Source of the DNA: an uncultured Flavobacterium sp.
Lineage (GTDB): Bacteria; Bacteroidota; Bacteroidia; Flavobacteriales; Flavobacteriaceae
Length of the DNA: 5,676 nt
Direction of reading: 5' to 3'
Assembly: GCA_946479395.1 (NCBI GenBank)
Contig: CAMLFV010000166.1
Span: forward strand, 1-5,676
The notes beneath the pieces were generated by a model, which saw only the letters and a list, made by a program, of their open reading frames with translations, was not told the DNA's origin and did no database searches. Positions 1 through 4,279 of the stretch are shown one piece after another. The position numbers were made by a program, and so were the translations under genes. How positions within the stretch are numbered: position 1 is the stretch's first letter; each line of letters opens with the position of its first letter.

Positions 1-126
1 ATTTCCTTTGAACATTTGAAGTTTATTTTTTCTATAAATAAAACTATCTTCTGCTCTAAGATTTTGAATTGAATCAATTATAAGGTAATCTTTTCCTTCA
101 ATATGTATCTTTTGAAAGTTTTCCAT
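1..126 (-). CDS. Start of an unidentified protein next to the methyltransferase (partial, possible restriction enzyme)
   Basis: An open frame starts with ATG at 126 and stays open for 42 codons to the window edge. It begins MENFQKIHIEGKDYLIIDSI and continues with charged residues; I see no signal peptide or membrane segment. The start lies two bases after the methyltransferase stop codon (129-131), so the two are almost certainly co-transcribed and perhaps translationally coupled. I do not recognise a family from these 42 residues. Context is the only clue: a gene directly after a solitary-looking type II cytosine methyltransferase is often the cognate restriction endonuclease. It could instead be a Vsr-like repair nuclease, a second methyltransferase or an unrelated island gene. 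No Shine-Dalgarno sequence is visible, as for the other genes here. The reading frame is well supported by position; the function is inference only. Confidence 0.6.
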   Translation of the reverse strand, partial: MENFQKIHIEGKDYLIIDSIQNLRAEDSFIYRKNKLQMFKGN

Positions 127-128
127 AA

Positions 129-1601
129 TTATTGTTTGCTAACGTGTTTGGTTATATCCATGTGTTTTAATAAGGCAATTAAAACATCAACAACTATACT
201 ATTACCTGCTTGGCGATATAGTTGTGTGTCGCTTACAACTTGTTTAAAATCATCTCTAAATCCCATTAGACGCAAGCACTCTTTTGGCGTTAATTTGCGT
301 ATTCTACCTTTGTTATGAGTGACATAATTATCTACTCCAGCACGGTGCATTTTGTGCATTGATTGTAAAAGTGGTCTTGCTACTTCTAAATCTGTTTTAA
401 TAGTTGTTTTAAAGTTTTTAGTACCTTCATTTAAAACATAATCTCTTACTTTGTCAGATAAATAATATTTTTCTTCAACGTCATTAACGTCAAAAATAAA
501 CTCGTTAAATTCAGCTTCTTCTTTAGGTTCAAATACGAAATCTCCATGCCAATTAAATTGTTGATTTGCTTTTTGACATAATGCAATATCTCCATTTATT
601 TGAGTGTATCGTTTTTGTTTATTAAACGAACTTGTAACGAATTTAATACCTTTTTCTTTAAGATAATACTTGCTGTCAGTATAATCCTCTAGAAAATCCT
701 GCATTTTATATTCTAAAGGTATGCTTTCTGGAAATGTAAATTCTGTTTTTTTATTTTTAAATCCTATTACAAAGATTCTTTCACGATGCTGTGGAATACC
801 ATAATCTTTTGAATTCATTACTTGGTAAAAATACTTATATCCAAGTTCATCAAAAGTTGCTTTTATTGTTTCAAATGTATTTCCACTATCATGATTGATT
901 AAACCTTTTACATTTTCAAAAATGAAAACATTAGGTTGTGTTTCTTTTACTATTCTTGCAAATTCATAAAAAAGTGTACCTCTTGTGTCTTCAAAACCTC
1001 TACGTTTACCAACCATTGAAAACGATTGACAAGGACTTCCTCCAACAAGTAAATCTATTTTACCTTTAAATTTTTTTCCATTAAGTTCTGTTACATCATT
1101 AAACCAGTTTTCTTCTGCAATATCATAATTTGCAAAATAACTTTGTTTTACGTGTTTATCAATATCACAAGCAAACTGAATTTCTGTTTTTAAATTCAGT
1201 CTCTTAAATGCGTATTCGATAGCACCAATACCTGAGAAAAGTGTACCTAATCTAATAGTACAATTTGGATTTGAAAATTCTTTTTCTCTCCAATCTTTGT
1301 CAAATTTTAAAGTTTGTTGTGAAATTTGTTCTTGAACTAAATTTACAACATCATTTAATTCTGGGTAACTTTTTAATTCTGATAAAATCGTAGATTGATA
1401 GTGAATTTTTGAAAGAATTTCTTTTTTAATTTGAAGACATTCTGCTAAACTCTCGATTAATTCGGGATTTAATTTTCTTTCGTTTTTTTCTATTTTTGAA
1501 AGAGTAGATGTGTCAATTTTTATATGAGATGCTACTTTTCTTAAAGGCAATCCTAACTCGCTTCTTCTTTCTCTTAAATATGTTCCAATAGATTGCTCCA
1601 T
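129..1601 (-). CDS. DNA (cytosine-5)-methyltransferase with N-terminal XRE-type helix-turn-helix domain
   Basis: This 490-residue enzyme should transfer a methyl group from S-adenosylmethionine to C5 of cytosine in a specific DNA site. Residues about 5-58 form an XRE-like helix-turn-helix (LRKVASHIKIDTSTLSKIEK within it). A helical linker follows to about 115. The catalytic domain shows the ordered C5 motifs: motif I FSGIGA (122-127, cofactor binding), motif IV SPCQSF with catalytic Cys191, motif VI ENV (229-231), motif VIII QHRER (271-275), motif IX RKLTPKECLRLMGF (435-448) and motif X QAGNSI (464-469). The target-recognition region is about 281-434; I cannot read the recognised site from it. 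All key residues are present, so the enzyme looks active. Helix-turn-helix extensions of this kind repress their own gene in M.EcoRII and M.SsoII, and a palindrome overlapping the putative promoter supports that here. The gene is more AT-rich than prs or pyk, which suggests transfer. The start at 1601 keeps the whole helix-turn-helix. Confidence 0.97.
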   Translation of the reverse strand: MEQSIGTYLRERRSELGLPLRKVASHIKIDTSTLSKIEKNERKLNPELIESLAECLQIKKEILSKIHYQSTILSELKSYPELNDVVNLVQEQISQQTLKFDKDWREKEFSNPNCTIRLGTLFSGIGAIEYAFKRLNLKTEIQFACDIDKHVKQSYFANYDIAEENWFNDVTELNGKKFKGKIDLLVGGSPCQSFSMVGKRRGFEDTRGTLFYEFARIVKETQPNVFIFENVKGLINHDSGNTFETIKATFDELGYKYFYQVMNSKDYGIPQHRERIFVIGFKNKKTEFTFPESIPLEYKMQDFLEDYTDSKYYLKEKGIKFVTSSFNKQKRYTQINGDIALCQKANQQFNWHGDFVFEPKEEAEFNEFIFDVNDVEEKYYLSDKVRDYVLNEGTKNFKTTIKTDLEVARPLLQSMHKMHRAGVDNYVTHNKGRIRKLTPKECLRLMGFRDDFKQVVSDTQLYRQAGNSIVVDVLIALLKHMDITKHVSKQ

Positions 1602-1610
1602 GATTTTTGA

Positions 1611-1629
1611 ATATTTTGTCCAAAAATAT
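1611..1629. promoter_or_regulatory. Palindromic candidate operator for the methyltransferase gene
   Basis: The sequence ATATTTTGTCCAAAAATAT has perfect 7-base arms (1611-1617 and 1623-1629) around a 5-base centre. It starts 10 bases upstream of the methyltransferase ATG and covers the proposed -7 box at 1621-1628. A dimeric helix-turn-helix bound here would block transcription, so it is a natural site for self-control by the N-terminal domain of the methyltransferase. The arms are pure A/T, so chance occurrence in this AT-rich region cannot be excluded. Confidence 0.45.
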
Positions 1630-1651
1630 GGAATTTTATTTATTCAAACAA
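1621..1651 (-). promoter_or_regulatory. Putative Bacteroidota-type promoter of the methyltransferase gene
   Basis: On the minus strand TATTTTTG (1621-1628) matches the flavobacterial -7 consensus TAnnTTTG exactly. A TTG lies 20 bases upstream (1649-1651), within the 17-23 base spacing known for this group; a second TTTG (1645-1648) is 16 bases away. Transcription would start about 10-15 bases before the ATG, giving a very short leader. The surrounding DNA is AT-rich, so the match is suggestive rather than proven. Confidence 0.55.
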
Positions 1652-1662
1652 TTTTTAAAGTC

Positions 1663-1728
1663 AAAACATTATTTGTTTTATTTTCGAACAATAATTGTTT
1701 AATAAATATGCATTTTGCTTAAAATGCA
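1663..1728. repeat. Cluster of three short inverted repeats upstream of the methyltransferase
   Basis: Three near-contiguous inverted repeats are visible: AAAACA / TGTTTT (1663-1668 and 1674-1679, 5-base spacer), AACAAT / ATTGTT (1687-1692 and 1694-1699, 1-base centre) and TGCATTTT / AAAATGCA (1709-1716 and 1721-1728, 4-base spacer). The last is perfect over 8 bases and could fold as a hairpin. No U-tract of terminator type follows it. They may be extra protein-binding sites, or a by-product of AT-rich sequence. Confidence 0.4.
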
Positions 1729-1807
1729 GAAATTACATGTTTACATTTTAGAAGTAATGAGTTTAGAATAAGTTAGATTAGTTTGTTAAGAAATGTTTTT
1801 TACCAAT

Positions 1808-1829
1808 TGTTCGGAAAGTGTTCGGAAGA
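1808..1829. repeat. 11-base tandem repeat near the tRNA 3' side
   Basis: Two adjacent copies, TGTTCGGAAAG (1808-1818) and TGTTCGGAAGA (1819-1829), share their first nine bases exactly (TGTTCGGAA) and differ only in the order of the last two. They lie just beyond the tRNA-Leu terminator on the side of the methyltransferase module. Short direct repeats at such a position can be recombinase arm or core sites left by an integrated element; this is inference, and no integrase gene is visible. Confidence 0.5.
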
Positions 1830-1836
1830 ATTAAAA

Positions 1837-1872
1837 TAAAAACCCTCAATACATTGTGTATTAAGGGTTTTT
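1837..1872 (-). terminator. Strong intrinsic terminator of tRNA-Leu
   Basis: A 16-base-pair stem (1838-1853 with 1857-1872) closes a 3-base loop. The single imperfect position (1847/1863) is a G-U pair in minus-strand RNA but a C-A mismatch in plus-strand RNA, so the structure is better on the minus strand. Minus-strand transcripts end in a U-rich tail (complement of 1833-1842). The stem starts one base after the tRNA discriminator base. With A-rich and U-rich flanks it may also act on the opposite strand. Confidence 0.88.
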
Positions 1873-1873
1873 G

Positions 1874-1953
1874 TACCTGAGGTGGGAATCGAACCCACAC
1901 TCCTAAGAACACGAGTTTGAGTCGTGCGCGTCTACCAATTCCGCCACTCAGGC
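1874..1953 (-). tRNA. tRNA-Leu, anticodon CAA
   Basis: The 80-base minus-strand sequence folds as a tRNA. The acceptor stem pairs GCCTGAG with CTCAGGT, with discriminator A at 1874. The D arm contains GGTAGACG. The anticodon stem CACGA / TCGTG encloses loop CTCAAAC, giving anticodon CAA, which reads leucine codon UUG. An 11-base variable region follows, then the T arm GTGGG-TTCGATT-CCCAC. The extended variable region and the A at the discriminator position fit tRNA-Leu. CCA is not encoded, so it must be added after processing. The gene is transcribed divergently from prs and is followed directly by its terminator. Leu-tRNA 3' ends are known insertion targets for some Bacteroidota elements (for example NBU1). 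Confidence 0.97.
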
Positions 1954-1974
1954 TTTTTGCTTGAAATTGTGATG

Positions 1975-2005
1975 CAAATGTAAACACAAAATTATTTAAA
2001 ACAAA
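1975..2005 (-). promoter_or_regulatory. Consensus promoter of tRNA-Leu
   Basis: On the minus strand TTTG (2002-2005) and TACATTTG (1975-1982) are separated by 19 bases. Both boxes match the Bacteroidota -33 and -7 consensus (TTTG and TAnnTTTG) exactly. The -7 box ends 21 bases before the tRNA 5' end, which leaves a short leader for RNase P to remove. A full consensus promoter is what one expects for a stable RNA gene. Confidence 0.78.
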
Positions 2006-2021
2006 TAAAATATTAAAAAAA

Positions 2022-2053
2022 ATGCGGTATCATTAAAATTATTTCTAAATTTG
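2022..2053 (+). promoter_or_regulatory. Promoter of the prs-rplY operon
   Basis: TAAATTTG at 2046-2053 matches the TAnnTTTG -7 consensus exactly and is followed by GCACCC. The -33 region is poor: only ATG (2022-2024) lies at the right distance, 21 bases upstream, in place of TTG. Transcription would start near 2058-2062, giving a leader of about 40 bases before the prs ATG at 2099. The site lies back to back with the tRNA-Leu promoter in a 145-base divergent intergenic region. Confidence 0.65.
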
Positions 2054-2098
2054 CACCCACAATATAACTAACAATAATAACTACTAAATTAAGCAACA

Positions 2099-3040
2099 AT
2101 GAGTTACTTTGAACCTGAAGCAAAAGTATTTGCATGTTCGCAAAGTACTGTATTAGCAGAAAAAATTGCAAAACATTACGGTGTAGCATTAGGGCGCGTA
2201 ACATTTTCGCATTACAGTGATGGAGAATTTCAACCGTCGTTTGAAGAGTCTATCCGTGGATTACGTGTGTTTTTAGTATGTTCTACTTTTCCAAGCGCCG
2301 ATAATTTAATGGAATTGCTATTAATGTGCGATGCTGCAAAACGGGCATCTGCTCGTCACATTACCGCTGTAATTCCTTATTTCGGTTGGGCGCGTCAAGA
2401 TCGTAAAGACAAACCACGTGTGCCGATAGGTGCAAAATTAGTTGCTAAAATGTTAGAAACCGCTGGTGCAACTCGTGTAATGACCATGGATTTACATGCA
2501 GACCAAATTCAAGGATTCTTTGAAAAACCGGTAGATCACTTGTATGCATCAACTATTTTCTTGCCTTATGTACAATCATTAGGTTTAGAGAATTTAACCA
2601 TTGCATCGCCAGATATGGGTGGATCTAAACGTGCTTATGCGTATGCTAAATATTTAGAAAGCGAAGTGGTTGTATGTTATAAACAGCGTAAAAAAGCTAA
2701 TGTTATCGACACTATGGAGCTGATTGGTGACGTAAACGGCAGAAACGTTATTTTGGTAGATGATATGATTGATACCGGAGGAACATTAGCAAAAGCTGCT
2801 GATGTTATGATGGAACGTGGAGCCTTAAGCGTACGTGCAATTTGTACACATGCCATTTTATCGGGCAATGCGGTAGAGAAAATAGAAAACTCATCGTTAA
2901 CAGAATTAATCGTAACCGATTCTATTCCGTTGAAAAAAGATAGCAGCAAAATACGAGTGTTAAGCTGTGCCGAATTATTTGCAGATGTAATGCACATGGT
3001 ACAAAACAACACATCGATCAGTGATAAATTTATCATGTAA
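2099..3040 (+). CDS. prs: Ribose-phosphate pyrophosphokinase (PRPP synthetase)
   Basis: This cytosolic enzyme makes 5-phosphoribosyl-1-pyrophosphate from ribose 5-phosphate and ATP, feeding purine, pyrimidine, histidine, tryptophan and NAD synthesis. At 313 residues it has the usual length for class I PRPP synthetases. Visible motifs: the SDGEF segment (40-44), the catalytic flexible-loop sequence YFGWARQDRKDKPR (94-107), the family signature DLHADQIQGFF (131-141), the second loop KQRKKAN (195-201) and the PRPP-binding loop ILVDDMIDTGGTL (218-230). All expected catalytic residues appear intact. No Shine-Dalgarno sequence is visible before the ATG; the start is supported by the family N-terminus and by the promoter 46 bases upstream. 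It is the first gene of an operon with rplY, 27 bases downstream; prs next to an L25/CTC gene is also seen in Bacillus subtilis (prs-ctc). Confidence 0.98.
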   Translation: MSYFEPEAKVFACSQSTVLAEKIAKHYGVALGRVTFSHYSDGEFQPSFEESIRGLRVFLVCSTFPSADNLMELLLMCDAAKRASARHITAVIPYFGWARQDRKDKPRVPIGAKLVAKMLETAGATRVMTMDLHADQIQGFFEKPVDHLYASTIFLPYVQSLGLENLTIASPDMGGSKRAYAYAKYLESEVVVCYKQRKKANVIDTMELIGDVNGRNVILVDDMIDTGGTLAKAADVMMERGALSVRAICTHAILSGNAVEKIENSSLTELIVTDSIPLKKDSSKIRVLSCAELFADVMHMVQNNTSISDKFIM

Positions 3041-3067
3041 TTTTTTATTAATTTTTATATATTTAAA

Positions 3068-3670
3068 ATGAAATCAATTTCAATTAAAGGACAAGAAAGA
3101 GAAAGCGTGGGTAAAGTAGCTACTAAAACCGCACGTAATGCTGGATTGGTTCCTTGCGTAGTTTACGGAGGAGAACAACCAGTACATTTTACAGCTGAAG
3201 AAAAAGCATTCAAAAGCTTAGTGTATACTCCAAACGTACACACTGTTGCAATTGATTTAGGTGCTAAAAAAGTTGACGCTATTTTGCAAGACATTCAGTT
3301 TGATCCGGTATCAGACAAAATTTTACACATCGATTTCTACCAGTTACACGCTGACAAAGAAATTACTATGGATGTTCCTGTAAAAGTTGTAGGAAATAGT
3401 AAAGGTGTTATGGCAGGTGGTGTTTTACGTTTAAACCAACGTAAATTAAAAGTACGTGCTTTACCAGCAAACTTACCTGATTTCGTAGAAGCTGATATTA
3501 CAGATTTAGAAATGGGTAACAAATTATACATTACTAAGTTGCCAACAAACAACTTTAAATTGTTACAACCAGACAATACAGTAATTGCACAAGTACGTAT
3601 CTCTCGTGCTGCAATGAAAGCTGCTCAAGAAGCTGCAAAAGCAGAAAAAGGTGGTAAAAAGAAAAAATAA
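3068..3670 (+). CDS. rplY: 50S ribosomal protein L25, long CTC form
   Basis: This protein binds 5S rRNA in the large ribosomal subunit. At 200 residues it is the two-domain CTC/TL5 form rather than the short form of about 94 residues in Escherichia coli. The N-terminal L25 domain covers about 1-93 and ends in the conserved stretch [18 protein letters not shown] (75-92). The C-terminal beta domain covers about 95-180 and contains the conserved GVMAGGVL (113-120). The tail (181-200) is rich in Ala, Lys and Glu and ends in four lysines, as is common in this family. It starts 27 bases after prs with no promoter in the gap, so it is the second gene of that operon. Many flavobacterial relatives have pth (peptidyl-tRNA hydrolase) next; here a terminator follows instead. 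Confidence 0.97.
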   Translation: MKSISIKGQERESVGKVATKTARNAGLVPCVVYGGEQPVHFTAEEKAFKSLVYTPNVHTVAIDLGAKKVDAILQDIQFDPVSDKILHIDFYQLHADKEITMDVPVKVVGNSKGVMAGGVLRLNQRKLKVRALPANLPDFVEADITDLEMGNKLYITKLPTNNFKLLQPDNTVIAQVRISRAAMKAAQEAAKAEKGGKKKK

Positions 3671-3688
3671 TCAGATTATTTTTATACC

Positions 3689-3721
3689 AAAAGCCTTCGA
3701 TTTTTTTCGAAGGCTTTTTTT
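3689..3721 (+). terminator. Intrinsic terminator of the prs-rplY operon
   Basis: A perfect 12-base-pair stem (3689-3700, AAAAGCCTTCGA, with 3707-3718) closes a 6-base all-T loop and ends in a run of seven T (3715-3721). It starts 19 bases after the rplY stop codon. It is a textbook rho-independent terminator for plus-strand transcription; the minus-strand tail is much weaker. Confidence 0.93.
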
Positions 3722-3740
3722 ATGATTTATTTTTATTTGG

Positions 3741-3822
3741 GAAAATCCCTGCGGGTCGGGCTTTACGTTACAATCTTTTTGTTCGTTCCTTACAAAAAGG
3801 ATTTTCACTGTAATCCCTTTTG
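3741..3822. repeat. Structured intergenic repeat of a kind seen in flavobacterial genomes
   Basis: This GC-richer stretch has several nested complementary arms: GAAAATCC (3741-3748) with GGATTTTC (3799-3806); AATCTTTTTGT (3772-3782) with ACAAAAAGGATT (3792-3803, one-base bulge); and TTACA (3768-3772) with TGTAA (3809-3813). The arms are mutually exclusive in part, so more than one fold is possible. The wording CGGGTCGGGCTTTACG followed by an imperfect hairpin and TAATCCC resembles, from memory, short non-coding elements scattered between genes in Flavobacteriaceae. Only one copy is in this window, so the repeat status is not shown here. It lies between two facing terminators and contains no ORF of note. 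Confidence 0.55.
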
Positions 3823-3827
3823 CAAAC

Positions 3828-3860
3828 AAAAAAGCCATCCTCGGTTAAGAATGACTTTTT
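3828..3860 (-). terminator. Intrinsic terminator of the pyk-lipoprotein transcript
   Basis: On the minus strand AAAAAGTCATTC (complement of 3849-3860) pairs with GGATGGCTTTTT (complement of 3829-3840) around an 8-base loop, followed by a run of six U. Two positions are G-U pairs in minus-strand RNA but A-C mismatches in plus-strand RNA, so it works for minus-strand transcripts. It ends 23 bases beyond the lipoprotein stop codon. Confidence 0.8.
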
Positions 3861-3883
3861 AATGTATCTAATAAATTTACGTT

Positions 3884-4279
3884 TTAAGGTTTTAATCCGT
3901 CATTGGCTTCGATATAACTCTTGAAGGTAGAAAGATCTTTTAAAGAGTTTGCATCCTGAAATTGAACTTCGCAACAATGCATTCCGCTAATAAATATTTT
4001 TTCTCCATCAGGAAACTCATAAATAGTTCCGCCTTTACCAGAGATTATGTGATGGCTTACAAACCAAAATTTTATTTGTTGGTTGTTATTTAATGTTATA
4101 ATTCCGTACTCAACGCCATCGTTACTAATGTTAGATGCTACCAATTTACTTTTGGCTTTCAATTTTGTGAAATCAAAAACTTCTTTTGATAATTTTTCTT
4201 CTAAAAATTTTTCAGATTCCGAAGTGCAAGATATGCACAATATCATCAAGCCAAAAAATATAGAATTTCTTAACTTCAT
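3884..4279 (-). CDS. Predicted small lipoprotein of unknown function
   Basis: This 131-residue protein starts with a short lipoprotein-type signal: MKLRN, a hydrophobic core (6-16), then Cys18 as the likely lipidated residue in LCISC. Cysteine at the -3 position is less usual than Leu, but such signals occur in Bacteroidota. The residues after Cys18 (TSESEK) are acidic and might act as a surface-export signal; that is inference. The rest is probably a small beta-rich domain with a conserved-looking segment FISGMHCCEVQFQD (96-109) containing two adjacent cysteines after a histidine. I do not recognise a named family and assign no function. The ATG directly follows the pyk stop codon with no gap, so it is probably translated by coupling from the pyk transcript; a terminator follows. 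The gene is much more AT-rich than pyk. Confidence 0.8.
   Translation of the reverse strand: MKLRNSIFFGLMILCISCTSESEKFLEEKLSKEVFDFTKLKAKSKLVASNISNDGVEYGIITLNNNQQIKFWFVSHHIISGKGGTIYEFPDGEKIFISGMHCCEVQFQDANSLKDLSTFKSYIEANDGLKP

Larger units (their letters stand above)
1602..1836. other. Gene-free AT-rich stretch between the methyltransferase and the tRNA terminator
   Basis: These 235 bases hold the methyltransferase promoter and palindromes at the low end and a tandem repeat at 1808-1829. Between about 1730 and 1807 I see nothing definable: no convincing ORF, RNA or repeat. The stretch is the junction between the possibly acquired methyltransferase module and the tRNA-Leu locus. Confidence 0.6.

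Noticed and set aside
1973..1982. Near match to the CTnDOT attachment core (GTAnnTTTGC) at the tRNA-Leu promoter; a similar one at prs (2045-2054)
   Set aside because: Both lack the first G and are fully explained as -7 promoter boxes, which resemble this core by nature. No conjugative element is visible.
1778..1987. A 69-codon minus-strand open frame across the tRNA-Leu locus
   Set aside because: It is read through the tRNA and its terminator; the RNA structures explain the sequence and the translation has no protein-like features.
2013..2204. A 63-codon minus-strand open frame over the prs promoter and start
   Set aside because: It is an antisense shadow of prs and its leader, with no promoter or homology that I recognise.
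2677..3036. A 119-codon open frame antisense to prs
   Set aside because: It mirrors the well-supported prs coding frame; the length is a by-product of prs codon use.
3741..3822. CRISPR repeat or riboswitch in the rplY-lipoprotein gap
   Set aside because: There is no repeat-spacer series, and the element lies downstream of both flanking genes, not in a leader where a riboswitch would act.
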